Notes: generated from the sequence alone by a model not told the origin. A DNA stretch of 64,000 nucleotides from Streptococcus himalayensis (GCF_001708305.1 NZ_CP016953.1:1631501-1695500); one strand, 5' to 3'; counted from the stretch's first letter, positions 9,895-19,289 are shown. Program-made: numbers and translations.

Positions 9895-10875
9895 ATGAAA
9901 GTAAAGAAAATAGTAGCATTGACAGGCTTACTGAGCCTAACCATGCTGCACTTACCCGTAGCGTCAGCAGATACCAATGTTCAAAAGGTCATTGACGAAG
10001 CCTATGTGCAGCCCGAATATGTACTCGGCTATTCCTTAGATCAAGGTCAGGAAAGTCAAACCTTGGGATTTCTGGGATATGACCAGACTAAGGATACCAA
10101 GCCGCTAAAAACGATGACACCTGCTATTTATTCAACCATCATGAATGTGGCAAATGACCCGAGTTTACAGCTCTATTCTTCCGTCAAAATCCAGAAATTA
10201 GGTGCCAATAAGCCCTTGGAAGTCAAAATTGTTACGCCTCAAAATATCACGAAGGTAACAGAGGATATGTACCGCAATGCGGCTGTAACCTTGGGGGTCG
10301 AACACGCTATCATTACTGTTGCTGCTCCCATTGCTGTGACAGGTGAAAGTGCCCTTGCTGGGATTTATTATTCTCTTGAGGACAATGGAGCAGAGGTCCC
10401 TCAAGAAAATAAGGAATTGGCTCAGGAAGAGTTAGCTACTCTATCAGGTATTCATGCAGAAAACACTGGAAAAGAAGGCTATGATGAGAACAAATTAAAC
10501 GTGGCCTTGACAGATATTAAGTCCTCTGTCGCGAAAGCCAAGCAGGACAATAGCAACCTAACAGAAATAGAGGTTCGAAAAATTGTTGAGGATACCTTGA
10601 AAAACTATGATTTGACCAAGGCTATCACAGCAGAGCAAGTCAATCTCATTGTTCATTTCGCAGTGAATTTGTCTAATAGCGGTGTTATCACCAATAGTGA
10701 TTTCACGAAAACTCTTGGAAGCTTAAAAGATAGTATTGTTTCGAAGGCAGGAGATACTTTTAAAAACATCAACGTCAACTTTGATGCCAATCAGGCACTA
10801 GCAGAAGGCGGAAACTTTCTAACAAATATCTGGAATGCTATTGTTGAGTTTTTTAAGGGATTGATAGGTGAATAA
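9895..10875 (+). CDS. secreted DUF1002 family protein
   Basis: A 326-residue protein with a signal peptide (basic MKVKK, hydrophobic core, cleavage probably after VASA near residue 25). The mature part matches DUF1002, a family of exported Gram-positive proteins (for example B. subtilis YpuA) of unknown role. The conserved TPQNITKVTEDMYRNAAVT region lies around residues 113-131. The C-terminus ends in a short amphipathic or hydrophobic helix (NIWNAIVEFFKGLIG) that could associate with the membrane. A Shine-Dalgarno AGGAG lies 4 bases before the ATG. Confidence 0.82.
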   Translation: MKVKKIVALTGLLSLTMLHLPVASADTNVQKVIDEAYVQPEYVLGYSLDQGQESQTLGFLGYDQTKDTKPLKTMTPAIYSTIMNVANDPSLQLYSSVKIQKLGANKPLEVKIVTPQNITKVTEDMYRNAAVTLGVEHAIITVAAPIAVTGESALAGIYYSLEDNGAEVPQENKELAQEELATLSGIHAENTGKEGYDENKLNVALTDIKSSVAKAKQDNSNLTEIEVRKIVEDTLKNYDLTKAITAEQVNLIVHFAVNLSNSGVITNSDFTKTLGSLKDSIVSKAGDTFKNINVNFDANQALAEGGNFLTNIWNAIVEFFKGLIGE

Positions 10876-10878
10876 ATC

Positions 10879-10924
10879 ATAAGACTGAAGGTCCAGGTAG
10901 TAAGGATTTTCAGTCTTATTTTGT
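10879..10924 (+). terminator. Rho-independent terminator
   Basis: An 11-bp perfect stem (ATAAGACTGAA with TTCAGTCTTAT) and a TTTTG tail directly after the DUF1002 gene. Confidence 0.85.
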
Positions 10925-10960
10925 ATATAAATATATGTTTCTTAAAAAATGGAACATCTA

Positions 10961-11109
10961 ATATTCTATAAACATCAAAATCTGACGTCGTGAACTCCTC
11001 TTGTTCAACAGTCCAGCGGACTGTTGAAGGTTGGAAATAATCCTCAGCATAACCTCTAGTTTTACCTAGGATTTCGCTGCCTAGTGAGATGTTGATTTGT
11101 ATAGAGCAT
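10961..11109. repeat. MITE-like inverted-repeat element, family A, copy 1
   Basis: About 149 bp with related inverted ends: the left end reads ATATTCTATAAACATCAAAA and the reverse complement of the right end reads ATGCTCTATACAAATCAACA. A central 11-bp hairpin (TTCAACAGTCC, loop AGC) is at 11004-11028. The ends match those of copies at 17397-17501 and 60565-60777. It fills most of the 436-bp gap between the DUF1002 gene and nox and contains no gene. The ends resemble RUP-type elements of pneumococcus, which are thought to be moved by an IS630-type transposase. Confidence 0.65.
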
Positions 11110-11243
11110 AATGTTAGAATTCTAACCTTTAAATGGTGTATTTGAAACCTGTTAGAAAAAAGACAAGATTTTAAAAATCGCATGAAATGCATATAGAAAA
11201 TAATTGAAAATTTCTTTCTTTTCCATGTGAAAAATCTTAAAAC

Positions 11244-11272
11244 TTGTAAACGCTCACAGATTATGATATAAT
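11244..11272 (+). promoter_or_regulatory. nox promoter with overlapping cre site
   Basis: TTGTAA (11244-11249), 17-bp spacer, TATAAT (11267-11272). The sequence TTGTAAACGCTCACA at 11244-11258 fits the CcpA operator consensus WTGNAANCGNWNNCW at every fixed position and overlaps the -35. A CcpA molecule bound there should block RNA polymerase, so glucose-dependent repression of nox is predicted. Confidence 0.7.
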
Positions 11273-11311
11273 GGGGGTGTAAAATTAGATTAAAAAGGTA
11301 GGATTATTTAC

Positions 11312-12682
11312 ATGAGTAAAATTGTTGTTGTTGGTGCAAACCACGCTGGTACAGCTTGTATCAAAACGATGTTAACAAACTATGGTGCGGATAACGAGAT
11401 TGTGGTATTTGACCAAAATTCAAATATTTCTTTCCTCGGTTGTGGAATGGCACTATGGATTGGTGAGCAAATCTCTGGTCCAGAAGGCTTGTTCTATTCT
11501 GACAAAGAGCAATTGGAAAGCCTTGGTGCAAAAGTATACATGAACTCACCAGTTGAGTCTGTAGACTATGACAAAAAAGAAGTACATGTTCTTTTAGAAG
11601 ATGGTAGCAAACATGTTGAAAGCTACGACAAATTGATTTTTGCAACTGGTTCACAACCAATCTTGCCACCAATCAAAGGTGCTGAAATCAAAGAAGGTTC
11701 ACGTGAATTTGAAGCAACTCTTAAAAATCTTCAATTTGTTAAGTTGTACCAAAACTCAGCAGATGTGATTGAGAAATTGAAAGATGAAGACATCAAACGT
11801 GTAGCAGTTGTTGGTGCAGGTTACATCGGTGTTGAACTTGCAGAAGCTTTTGAACGCAAAGGGAAAGAAGTTATCTTGATTGACGTTGTAGACACTTGCT
11901 TGGCAGGCTACTACGACCGTGATTTGACAGATATGATGAGCAAGAACCTGGAAGACCACGGTATCCAATTGGCATTTGGTCAAACAGTAAAAGCCATTGA
12001 AGGTAACGGCAAAGTAGAACGTATCGTAACAGATAAAGAAAGCTTTGACGTGGATATGGTCATCTTGGCTGTTGGTTTCCGTCCAAACACTGGTCTTGGC
12101 GATGGTAAGATTGAACTCTTCCGCAATGGTGCCTTCCTTGTCAACAAAAAACAAGAAACTAGCATCAAAGATGTTTATGCCATCGGTGACTGTGCAACCG
12201 TCTATGACAACTCAATCGGTGATACAAACTACATCGCTCTTGCAACAAACGCTGTCCGCTCAGGTATCGTAGCAGCTCACAACGCATGTGGAACTGAGTT
12301 GGAGTCAATCGGTGTACAAGGCTCAAATGGTATTGCAATCTATGACCTTAAGATGGTTTCAACTGGTTTGACACTTGAAAAAGCAAAACGCTTTGGTTAC
12401 AATGCAGTTGTCACTGAATTTACAGATAATCAAAAACCAGAATTTATCGAACACGATAACTTCCCAGTAACCCTTAAAATCGTTTACGATCAAGATACTC
12501 GTGTCGTCCTTGGTGCACAAATGGCTTCGAAAGAAGACATGTCAATGGGTATCCACATGTTCTCATTAGCGATTCAAGAAAAAGTTACAATCGAACGCCT
12601 AGCGCTCCTTGATATCTTCTTCTTGCCGCACTTCAACAAGCCATACAACTACATCACAATGGCAGCACTAGGTGCAAAATAA
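11312..12682 (+). CDS. nox: water-forming NADH oxidase
   Basis: Flavoenzyme that reduces oxygen to water with NADH, regenerating NAD+ for glycolysis and removing oxygen. The 456-residue protein has an N-terminal FAD fold ([12 protein letters not shown]), the single redox Cys44 in [11 protein letters not shown] that cycles through sulfenic acid, an NAD fold ([14 protein letters not shown] at about 167-180) and a second FAD segment ([12 protein letters not shown]). It resembles CoA-disulfide reductases and NADH peroxidases, but length and the LGCG context fit Nox. It is monocistronic, with a cre box over its promoter and a terminator after it. Confidence 0.95.
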   Translation: MSKIVVVGANHAGTACIKTMLTNYGADNEIVVFDQNSNISFLGCGMALWIGEQISGPEGLFYSDKEQLESLGAKVYMNSPVESVDYDKKEVHVLLEDGSKHVESYDKLIFATGSQPILPPIKGAEIKEGSREFEATLKNLQFVKLYQNSADVIEKLKDEDIKRVAVVGAGYIGVELAEAFERKGKEVILIDVVDTCLAGYYDRDLTDMMSKNLEDHGIQLAFGQTVKAIEGNGKVERIVTDKESFDVDMVILAVGFRPNTGLGDGKIELFRNGAFLVNKKQETSIKDVYAIGDCATVYDNSIGDTNYIALATNAVRSGIVAAHNACGTELESIGVQGSNGIAIYDLKMVSTGLTLEKAKRFGYNAVVTEFTDNQKPEFIEHDNFPVTLKIVYDQDTRVVLGAQMASKEDMSMGIHMFSLAIQEKVTIERLALLDIFFLPHFNKPYNYITMAALGAK

Positions 12683-12692
12683 ACCAAACTAT

Positions 12693-12722
12693 AGCGGGCT
12701 TAGTTAAGCTCCGCTTTTTTTG
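12693..12722 (+). terminator. Rho-independent terminator of nox
   Basis: AGCGGGCTTA pairs with TAAGCTCCGCT (one bulge) followed by a run of seven T. Confidence 0.8.
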
Positions 12723-12802
12723 AATATCAAACTATAGATTTTGGGTTAGAGGAATTTGATCTAGGGAGGAGTGGAAGAGCTTGAAATAAAAATATGAGGA
12801 AC

Positions 12803-12830
12803 AAAAAAATCAGCCGCTGATACGACTGAT
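12803..12830 (-). terminator. Rho-independent terminator of mscL
   Basis: Read on the minus strand, ATCAGTCG pairs with CGGCTGAT (one G-T pair) and is followed by seven T. Confidence 0.75.
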
Positions 12831-12842
12831 GGTAAGAATTTC

Positions 12843-13220
12843 TTATTTTTTCTCAAGCAAAGCTTTGATATCTTGAAGTACTTCCAATTCTGTAATTGTA
12901 GCTTCTTCTGCAGCTTCCTCTTGTTTCTTTGTAAGAGATTGTGCTTTTTCCATTCCTTTAATAAGGAAGAAAAGAACAGTTCCTACGATGACAAAGTTGA
13001 TGATAGCGCTAAGGAAGTTTCCGTAAGCCACACCATTCCAGCTCAATTCAGCAATTTTCTCTGCGCCTGCAGCTTTCAAAGCTGGGTTTAAGAAAAGGGG
13101 AGTGATGACATCTTCAACGAGTGAACTAATAATAGCTCCAAAAGCTCCAGCGATGATCACACCGACTGCCAAATCAACGACATTTCCGCGAAGAAGAAAA
13201 TCTTTCAAATCTTTTAACAT
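12843..13220 (-). CDS. mscL: large-conductance mechanosensitive channel
   Basis: Pentameric membrane channel that opens when turgor stretches the membrane and lets solutes escape. The 125-residue protein starts MLKDLKDFLLRGNVVDLAVG, the conserved N-terminal helix and TM1 entry. TM1 covers about residues 14-42, TM2 about 68-90 (SAIINFVIVGTVLFFLIKG), and the C-terminal charged helix follows. Length is normal. It has AAGGAAA as Shine-Dalgarno, its own promoter and terminator, and is transcribed opposite to dnaG. Confidence 0.96.
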   Translation of the reverse strand: MLKDLKDFLLRGNVVDLAVGVIIAGAFGAIISSLVEDVITPLFLNPALKAAGAEKIAELSWNGVAYGNFLSAIINFVIVGTVLFFLIKGMEKAQSLTKKQEEAAEEATITELEVLQDIKALLEKK

Positions 13221-13256
13221 TTTCTTTTCCTTTCATAATAAAAAAGTTATGTTACT

Positions 13257-13286
13257 ATTCTAGCGTACTTGAAAAAATTTTTCAAG
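13257..13286 (-). promoter_or_regulatory. mscL promoter with palindrome over the -35
   Basis: On the minus strand: TTGAAA (13285-13280), 17-bp spacer, TAGAAT (13262-13257). The -35 lies inside the near-perfect palindrome CTTGAAAAAATTTTTCAAG (13268-13286), a possible operator. Confidence 0.6.
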
Positions 13287-13313
13287 GATTTTGACTTTTC
13301 ATGTGTTGAATAT

Positions 13314-13342
13314 TTTACTTTTTGCTAAAAATGCGGTAAAAT
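13314..13342 (+). promoter_or_regulatory. probable dnaG-rpoD promoter
   Basis: TTTACT (13314-13319), 17-bp spacer, TAAAAT (13337-13342), about 40 bp before dnaG. Confidence 0.5.
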
Positions 13343-13380
13343 AGGAAGTAATGTTCTATGATAAAATGGAGGTATTGTCT

Positions 13381-15147
13381 ATGGTTAGCAAAGAGATGAT
13401 TGCTGATATAAAAAATAGTATCAATATCGTCGAGGTCATAGGAGAGGTCGTTGCTTTGACGAAGGCTGGACGCAATTTCTTGGGACTTTGTCCCTTTCAC
13501 GGGGAAAAAACGCCTTCCTTTAATGTGGTAGAAGATAAGCAATTTTACCATTGCTTTGGCTGTGGTAAGTCTGGGGATGTCTTTAAATTTTTAGAAGATT
13601 ATCGCGGCATTACGTTTATGGATGCAGTCCTTGTCTTGGCTGAGCGAATCGGGATTCCAATAGAGATTGAGCAGACGCATGCATCTACTCCTAAGAATCC
13701 TCACCAAGATTTGTATGATATTCATACAGAGGCTGCTAAATTTTACCACGCCGTTCTAATGACGACGACAATGGGAGAAGAGGCTAAGGCTTATCTACAC
13801 CAGCGCGGACTGACTGATGATGTCATTCAGCATTTTCAAATCGGTCTAGCACCGAAAGGGAATTCTTATCTGTATCAGAGTGTCGCTGAGAAATTTCGGG
13901 AAGATACCTTGATGGATTCTGGCTTGTTTAATATTGCAGATAACAATGCTGTATTTGACGCCTTTCAAAATCGGATTATGTTTCCCTTGCAGGATGATAC
14001 GGGTCGTGTTATTGCTTTTTCTGGTCGGATTTGGCAAGACAAGGATTCAGATGCTAAAGGAGCTAAATATAAGAACAGCCGTAGTACCCCCATTTTCAAT
14101 AAGAGCTATGAACTTTATCACTTAGACAAGGCCAAGGCAGTGATGAAAAAGCAGCACGAAGTCTATCTCATGGAAGGGTTCATGGATGTCATTGCTGCTT
14201 ATCGGGCAGGAATTGAGAACGCCGTGGCTTCCATGGGAACGGCTTTAACGCGGGAGCATGTCCAGCATTTGGGGCGATTTACCAAGAAAGTAGTACTGAC
14301 CTATGATGGAGATAAGGCAGGCCAAGCAGCAACGGCAAAAGCCCTAGCTGAGTTAGAGGACATGACCGTCGAGATTGTCAAAATTCCAAATCAGATGGAT
14401 CCAGATGAATTCATCCAGAAAAATTCTTTAGAAGATTTGCAAGATTTACTGACAAAAACACGAATAAGTAAGATAGAGTTCTTAATGCAGCATTTGAGGC
14501 CTGAGAATATTGAAAATTTACAGGCTCAAATTTCCTTTGTTGATCAGATGGCTTCCTTGATTGCCAAGGTAAATTCCATTACAGCTCAAAACTCCTATAT
14601 TTATAAATTAGCGGATTTATTGCCAGATTTTGATTATCAGCAAATCGAGCAGGCGGTGAATCAAACGCGGCTTCTAAATAGACAGCAGCAACAAGAAACT
14701 ACTCAGCAGAGTCCGGTTTTAACTCTACCTGTCAGTAAGCAGACTTCTCGTTTGATAAAGGCAGAGAGCCATCTCTTACAGCGGATGGTTGATTATCCGA
14801 TGATTTTAAACGACTATCGTTTACGAGAGGATTTTCAGTTTGCAACGCCCGAATTTGAGAGTATCTACCAGTTGCTAAAGCAAAATGGAGAAATTACTCC
14901 GCAGGATTTATCTTTGCAAGAGGAGGCTGTTCAGCAAGCTTGGTACCGCGTGTTGGAGGAGAATTTACCGAGAGAGGTAGGAGAAAGAGAGCTCGAAGAA
15001 GTTGAGACGATCCGTGAAAAGGAGTTGCTCCGTAAGGAAAGTCAAATGATTAGCAAGACGATTCGTGAGGCGTCCCATAGTGGTGATCAGGATCAAGCTC
15101 TGGCAGAATTAGAACGATTGATTGCACAAAAAAGAAGAATGGAGTAG
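13381..15147 (+). CDS. dnaG: DNA primase
   Basis: Makes RNA primers at the replication fork. I place the start at the ATG at 13381, which has GGAGG 8 bases upstream; the in-frame ATG 30 bases earlier has none. The resulting 588-residue protein begins [12 protein letters not shown]. The zinc-binding domain has Cys37, His40, Cys58 and Cys61 ([21 protein letters not shown]). The TOPRIM core has [10 protein letters not shown] and the acidic DGDKAG. The C-terminal third is the helicase-binding domain. The gene runs straight into rpoD with 2 bases between them, the classical macromolecular synthesis operon. Confidence 0.96.
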   Translation: MVSKEMIADIKNSINIVEVIGEVVALTKAGRNFLGLCPFHGEKTPSFNVVEDKQFYHCFGCGKSGDVFKFLEDYRGITFMDAVLVLAERIGIPIEIEQTHASTPKNPHQDLYDIHTEAAKFYHAVLMTTTMGEEAKAYLHQRGLTDDVIQHFQIGLAPKGNSYLYQSVAEKFREDTLMDSGLFNIADNNAVFDAFQNRIMFPLQDDTGRVIAFSGRIWQDKDSDAKGAKYKNSRSTPIFNKSYELYHLDKAKAVMKKQHEVYLMEGFMDVIAAYRAGIENAVASMGTALTREHVQHLGRFTKKVVLTYDGDKAGQAATAKALAELEDMTVEIVKIPNQMDPDEFIQKNSLEDLQDLLTKTRISKIEFLMQHLRPENIENLQAQISFVDQMASLIAKVNSITAQNSYIYKLADLLPDFDYQQIEQAVNQTRLLNRQQQQETTQQSPVLTLPVSKQTSRLIKAESHLLQRMVDYPMILNDYRLREDFQFATPEFESIYQLLKQNGEITPQDLSLQEEAVQQAWYRVLEENLPREVGERELEEVETIREKELLRKESQMISKTIREASHSGDQDQALAELERLIAQKRRME

Positions 15148-15149
15148 GT

Positions 15150-16262
15150 ATGACTACAAAACAAAAAGAAGTAACCACCTTTGATGTCCAAGTTGCGGAA
15201 TTTATTCGTAACCATAAAAAATCAGGTATTGCAACGGACGATGAAATCAATGATCAGTTGGTCATTCCTTTCACCCTAGATGCAGATGGAATTGAAGATC
15301 TTTTGCAACGTATCCAGGATGCAGGGATTGCCATTACTGATAAAGAGGGAAATCCAAGTTCACGCGTTCTTCAAACAGAAGAGGAAGAACCTGAATTGAG
15401 CGACGAAGAATTGCTTGGCAGCACATCTGCCAAGGTCAATGACCCTGTTCGGATGTACCTGAAGGAAATCGGGGTTGTTCCTCTCTTAACGAATGAAGAA
15501 GAGCAAGAACTAGCCCTTTTGGTCGAAAAAGGGGATTTAGAAGCCAAACAACGCTTGGCTGAAGCAAACCTTCGTTTGGTAGTATCCATTGCAAAGCGCT
15601 ATGTTGGTCGTGGAATGCAATTTTTAGATTTGATCCAAGAAGGAAATATGGGCTTGATGAAAGCCGTTGATAAGTTTGATTACTCCAAAGGGTTCAAATT
15701 TTCAACCTATGCGACATGGTGGATTCGTCAGGCGATCACGCGCGCTATTGCCGACCAAGCACGGACAATTCGGATCCCTGTTCACATGGTGGAAACTATC
15801 AATAAATTAGTCCGTGAACAACGTAATTTATTGCAAGAATTGGGACAAGACCCTACACCAGAGCAAATTGCAGAACGAATGGATATGACCCCAGATAAGG
15901 TTCGTGAAATCTTGAAGATTGCTCAAGAACCAGTTTCTTTAGAGACACCAATTGGGGAAGAAGATGATAGCCATTTGGGCGATTTTATCGAGGACGAAGT
16001 GATTGAAAATCCAGTTGATTACACAACCCGTATTGTCCTTCGTGAACAATTGGATGAGGTGCTTGATACGCTTACTGATCGGGAAGAAAATGTCTTGCGC
16101 CTTCGTTTCGGACTTGATGATGGGAAAATGCGCACATTGGAAGATGTTGGTAAGGTCTTTAACGTCACTCGGGAACGGATTCGTCAGATTGAAGCTAAAG
16201 CCCTTCGGAAACTTCGCCATCCGAGCCGTAGCAAACCTTTACGTGACTTTATTGAAGATTAA
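15150..16262 (+). CDS. rpoD: RNA polymerase primary sigma factor (RpoD/SigA)
   Basis: Housekeeping sigma factor that recognises -10 and -35 promoter elements. The 370-residue length is typical for Gram-positive SigA. Region 1.1 is at the N-terminus, region 2 includes [16 protein letters not shown] (melting and -10 contact), region 3 follows with [11 protein letters not shown], and region 4 carries [20 protein letters not shown], the -35-binding helix-turn-helix. It is co-transcribed with dnaG and ends at a strong terminator. Confidence 0.97.
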   Translation: MTTKQKEVTTFDVQVAEFIRNHKKSGIATDDEINDQLVIPFTLDADGIEDLLQRIQDAGIAITDKEGNPSSRVLQTEEEEPELSDEELLGSTSAKVNDPVRMYLKEIGVVPLLTNEEEQELALLVEKGDLEAKQRLAEANLRLVVSIAKRYVGRGMQFLDLIQEGNMGLMKAVDKFDYSKGFKFSTYATWWIRQAITRAIADQARTIRIPVHMVETINKLVREQRNLLQELGQDPTPEQIAERMDMTPDKVREILKIAQEPVSLETPIGEEDDSHLGDFIEDEVIENPVDYTTRIVLREQLDEVLDTLTDREENVLRLRFGLDDGKMRTLEDVGKVFNVTRERIRQIEAKALRKLRHPSRSKPLRDFIED

Positions 16263-16286
16263 AACGGTCCAAAGGACCGTTTTAAC
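16260..16286 (+). terminator. Rho-independent terminator of dnaG-rpoD
   Basis: TAAAACGGTCC and GGACCGTTTTA form an 11-bp stem around a 3-base loop with a T-rich 3' arm. Confidence 0.85.
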
Positions 16287-16323
16287 GCTGACCTAAAAAC
16301 TGGAAAGAGTGTCATTCCAAGAT

Positions 16324-16418
16324 AATACTCATGTAATTTCAAAAATAGCCATTTGATATAAACTAATTTAATTTTGGTAAAAAATTGAAGTAGATTAAGT
16401 AAGTCAAATAAGATGATT
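16324..16418 (+). repeat. MITE-like repeat, family B, copy 1
   Basis: Begins ATACTCATGTAATTTCAAAA and continues with AATAGCCATTTGATATAAAC. It aligns along about 90 bp with inverted copies at 48090-48177 and 60634-60745; the first 24 bases differ from those by one base. The right boundary is approximate. No gene is seen here. The rest of the gap to 16634 is AT-rich and shows no intact frame; a short piece around 16460-16550 could be a decayed coding remnant. Confidence 0.55.
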
Positions 16419-16634
16419 TGTTAGCAGATGAAAAGTATAGGCATAAAAAAATAGATAGTTTATGTTCGAACCATCTAGGAAAGCCACAAAAATGCTGCCT
16501 TTGATTTTGGATGAGGATAAGTTTTTTAGACTGACCTACAGTACAACGGTGGGCTAATCTCATCACTAGAGTATTATTACACAGATGAATGAGAAATAAA
16601 AACGAATAAGGAAATAAGGATAGGAGAAGAGAGT

Positions 16635-16964
16635 ATGGCTTATACAGAAGAGCAAGTCCATGAAATTCAAGAACGAATTTTTCATGCTTTAGAAGAGGTC
16701 ATCGACCCAGAATTAGGGATTGATATCGTCAATCTGGGTCTTATCTATGAGATTCGTTTTGATGGAGAAACGGGTCATACAGAAATTGATATGACGTTGA
16801 CCACCATGGGCTGCCCTCTGGCGGATCTTTTGACGGACCAGATTTATGACGCGATGAAATATGTTCCAGAAGTTACCAAGGTTGATGTCAAACTCGTTTG
16901 GTATCCTGCTTGGACAGTTGAAAAAATGAGTCGTTATGCAAGAATTGCCTTAGGCATTCGCTAA
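16635..16964 (+). CDS. DUF59 / MIP18 family metal-sulfur cluster assembly factor
   Basis: A 109-residue protein of the MIP18-like (DUF59) family, related to SufT and PaaD, which help mature Fe-S proteins. The conserved region EEVIDPELGIDIVNLGLIY at 20-38 and the single Cys60 in LTTMGCPLADLL, a proposed metal or cluster ligand, are both present. GGAGAAGAG lies just upstream of the ATG. It is flanked by a strong terminator and appears monocistronic. Its exact client proteins are not known. Confidence 0.88.
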   Translation: MAYTEEQVHEIQERIFHALEEVIDPELGIDIVNLGLIYEIRFDGETGHTEIDMTLTTMGCPLADLLTDQIYDAMKYVPEVTKVDVKLVWYPAWTVEKMSRYARIALGIR

Positions 16965-16969
16965 CTAGC

Positions 16970-17005
16970 AAGACCCCCTTCATTCAAACGAGTGAAGGGG
17001 GTCTT
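16970..17005. terminator. strong bidirectional terminator
   Basis: A 13-bp GC-rich perfect stem (AAGACCCCCTTCA with TGAAGGGGGTCTT) between the DUF59 gene and the opposing thioredoxin-like gene. Confidence 0.85.
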
Positions 17006-17011
17006 AACGAT

Positions 17012-17356
17012 TTATAGATGTGCAAAGGATTTGATTTCTTCTGCGGTCATAGAGGAGTCACAACGGACTTGAAGTTCTCCATTTTCGATATGAATAAAGG
17101 CTGGAACAGTCGGAATATTGTAGGTTTGTCGGAATTCTTGGAGATTTTGAGCATCTTCTACATTATCGCTAGGGACAAAGTAAACAGTCGCTGTCGTCTC
17201 CTCTAAAACTGTTGCTAGGGTCTGAGCAAAGCGATGGCAGTAGGGGCAGGTAGTACGCCCTAAAAAGAAGGTTGCTGTCTCTTGGTTGGCTATGATGGCA
17301 CGGATGTCTTCAACTGATTGTTGTTCCAGTCCATCAACAATTGGGTTAAAATTCAT
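17012..17356 (-). CDS. thioredoxin-fold protein (bacteriocin transport accessory type)
   Basis: A 114-residue cytoplasmic thioredoxin-fold protein with the redox motif CPYC at 37-40 and the conserved cis-proline segment NIPTVPAFIHIE around residues 80-91. No signal peptide is present. Streptococcal relatives are often labelled bacteriocin transport accessory protein, but no bacteriocin gene is nearby, so a general thiol-disulfide role is more likely. The start ATG has GAGGAAACC upstream on the minus strand. An inverted-repeat element lies directly upstream (17397-17501). Confidence 0.85.
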   Translation of the reverse strand: MNFNPIVDGLEQQSVEDIRAIIANQETATFFLGRTTCPYCHRFAQTLATVLEETTATVYFVPSDNVEDAQNLQEFRQTYNIPTVPAFIHIENGELQVRCDSSMTAEEIKSFAHL

Positions 17357-17396
17357 GGTTTCCTCATTTCTTTGTTCAAAATTAATTTTTGGAATA

Positions 17397-17501
17397 ATAC
17401 TCTATAGAAATCAAAATCTGACTAGGCAACGACACCGCAGGTAGAACTGGAATTCAGCAAGGTGAGTGAACGATGCCTTATTTTGATTGAGGATAGGGTA
17501 T
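17397..17501. repeat. MITE-like inverted-repeat element, family A, copy 2
   Basis: About 105 bp. The left end reads ATACTCTATAGAAATCAAAA then TCTGACTAGGCA; the reverse complement of the right end reads ATACCCTATCCTCAATCAAA. The interior CGCAGGTAGAACTGGAATTC and CAGCAAGGTGAGT is shared with the copy at 60565-60777. It lies between the thioredoxin-like gene and the 3' end of pgmA and is non-coding. Confidence 0.7.
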
Positions 17502-17519
17502 TCCCAACCTCCCTTTTTT

Positions 17520-19238
17520 CTATTTGATAAACGCAGTAATTTCTGTTTCAATAGCTGTAATTTTTGCTTCAGCTTCTTCGTTTGAAGTGGCAACAACTGC
17601 AATGTAGAATTTAATTTTCGGCTCAGTTCCAGAAGGACGAACTGCAATCCAGGAACCGTCCTCAAGCGTATATTTTAAAACATCGCTTGGCGGAGTAGTT
17701 AGAGGTGTGACAGTTCCTTCTTGGTCGGTTGAGGTTTGAGCCTTGAAGTCTTCTGTCGTTGTAATGGCTGTAGTATTGAAAGTCGCTGGTTTTTCTTCGC
17801 GGAATTTTTTCATAATCGCCTTGATTTGTTCTGCACCATCAACGCCAGCAAGAGTGACAGAGAGTGTTTTTTCAGCGAAGTAACCATATTCTTGGTAGAT
17901 TTCTTCAATACCATCTGCAAGCGTTAAGCCACGAGAGCGATAGTAGGCAGCGATTTCAGCGACCATGAGAACAGCTTGAATGGCATCTTTATCACGAACG
18001 AATGGTTTGATGAGGTAGCCAAAGCTCTCTTCAAATCCAAATAGATAGGTATGGTTGTGTTTTTCTTCGAATTCTTGAATTTTCTCAGCGATAAACTTAA
18101 AGCCGGTCAAAACGTTGAACATGGTTGCCCCATAGCTTTCAGCGATTTTTGCCACCAAGTCTGTCGATACAATGGATTTGGCAAGGGCAGCATTTTCTGG
18201 CAAGGTTCCAGCAACTTTATGTGCTTCAAGGATGTATTTGGCAATAATGGCTCCGATTTGGTTACCAGAAAGATTGCGATAACTGCCGTCCTTTTGAAGC
18301 ACTTCAACCCCGACACGGTCCGCGTCTGGATCTGTTGCAATCAACACATCAGCTCCAACTTCCCGACCCAATTCTTCAGCAAGAGCAAAGGCAGCCTGAC
18401 TTTCTGGGTTAGGAGAGGAGACAGTTGAAAAGTTTGAATCAGCGATGGCTTGGCTTTCAACGACTTGAACTGAGTCAAATCCTGCTTGAGCAAGGGCACG
18501 ACGTGCGAGCATTTCTCCAGTACCATGAAGGGGTGTATAGACGATTTTCATGTCTTTTCCGTAGCTTGCAATTAAGCTTGGATTGATATTCACCGATTTG
18601 ACTTCTTTGAGGTATTCAGCGTCAATCGCATCCCCAATTACCTGAATCAAACCGCTTGTTTTTTCTGCTTCAACATCTGCAACCTCGATAGCAAATGGAT
18701 TGTCAATCGTACGAATATAATCTGTGAGAGCATCCGCATCGTGGGGAGGCATTTGACCGCCATCTTCTCCATAAACTTTATAACCGTTAAACGGAGCAGG
18801 GTTGTGACTGGCTGTAATCATGATACCTGCAAAAGTACCCAAGTGACGAACGGCAAAGGAGAGTTCTGGAGTCGGACGAAGACTTTCAAAGACATAGGAT
18901 TGAATGCCGTGTTTTGCAAGAACCGCTGCTGCCTCAAAGGCGAATTCTGGTGAGAAATGACGTGAATCATAAGCAATCGCTACCCCACGTTTTTTCATAT
19001 TCTCCCCTTTTTCATCGATGAGACGGGCCAACCCTTCCGTGGCTTGACGAACAACATAGATGTTGATTCGATTGGTCCCTGCACCTATCAAACCACGCAT
19101 TCCAGCCGTCCCAAATTCTAGATTGGTGTAAAAAGCATCCTCTTTCGTTTTTTCATCCATCGTGAGTAATTCATCTCTGAGATAAGCTGGGAGTTCTGCA
19201 AAATCCAGCCATGTTTGAAAATTTTCTTGATAAGCCAT
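17520..19238 (-). CDS. pgmA: phosphoglucomutase (phosphohexose mutase)
   Basis: Interconverts glucose-1-phosphate and glucose-6-phosphate, linking glycolysis to capsule, teichoic acid and glycogen precursors. I start at the ATG at 19238, 7 bases after AAGGAG; a TTG two codons earlier has poorer spacing. The 572-residue protein has the phosphoserine Ser144 in TASHNPAPFNGYK, the metal loop TDPDADRVG and the phosphate-binding VRPSGTEPKIKFY near the C-terminus. The length is that of the long PGM/PMM form of Firmicutes. It is monocistronic, and a near-match cre sits by its promoter. Confidence 0.95.
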   Translation of the reverse strand: MAYQENFQTWLDFAELPAYLRDELLTMDEKTKEDAFYTNLEFGTAGMRGLIGAGTNRINIYVVRQATEGLARLIDEKGENMKKRGVAIAYDSRHFSPEFAFEAAAVLAKHGIQSYVFESLRPTPELSFAVRHLGTFAGIMITASHNPAPFNGYKVYGEDGGQMPPHDADALTDYIRTIDNPFAIEVADVEAEKTSGLIQVIGDAIDAEYLKEVKSVNINPSLIASYGKDMKIVYTPLHGTGEMLARRALAQAGFDSVQVVESQAIADSNFSTVSSPNPESQAAFALAEELGREVGADVLIATDPDADRVGVEVLQKDGSYRNLSGNQIGAIIAKYILEAHKVAGTLPENAALAKSIVSTDLVAKIAESYGATMFNVLTGFKFIAEKIQEFEEKHNHTYLFGFEESFGYLIKPFVRDKDAIQAVLMVAEIAAYYRSRGLTLADGIEEIYQEYGYFAEKTLSVTLAGVDGAEQIKAIMKKFREEKPATFNTTAITTTEDFKAQTSTDQEGTVTPLTTPPSDVLKYTLEDGSWIAVRPSGTEPKIKFYIAVVATSNEEAEAKITAIETEITAFIK

Positions 19239-19257
19239 AGACAATCTCCTTAATACT

Positions 19258-19276
19258 TTTAATCGCTTTCATTATA
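19258..19276 (-). promoter_or_regulatory. pgmA -10 with adjacent cre-like site
   Basis: On the minus strand an extended -10 TGA-TATAAT (19276-19271) is followed by ATGAAAGCGATTAAA (19272-19258), which fits the cre consensus except for one base. CcpA control is possible. Confidence 0.45.
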
Positions 19277-19289
19277 TCATGTTTGAAAA

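Noticed and set aside
10791..11192. 133-codon minus-strand open frame after the DUF1002 gene
   Set aside because: Runs across a terminator and an inverted-repeat element and has no ribosome site.
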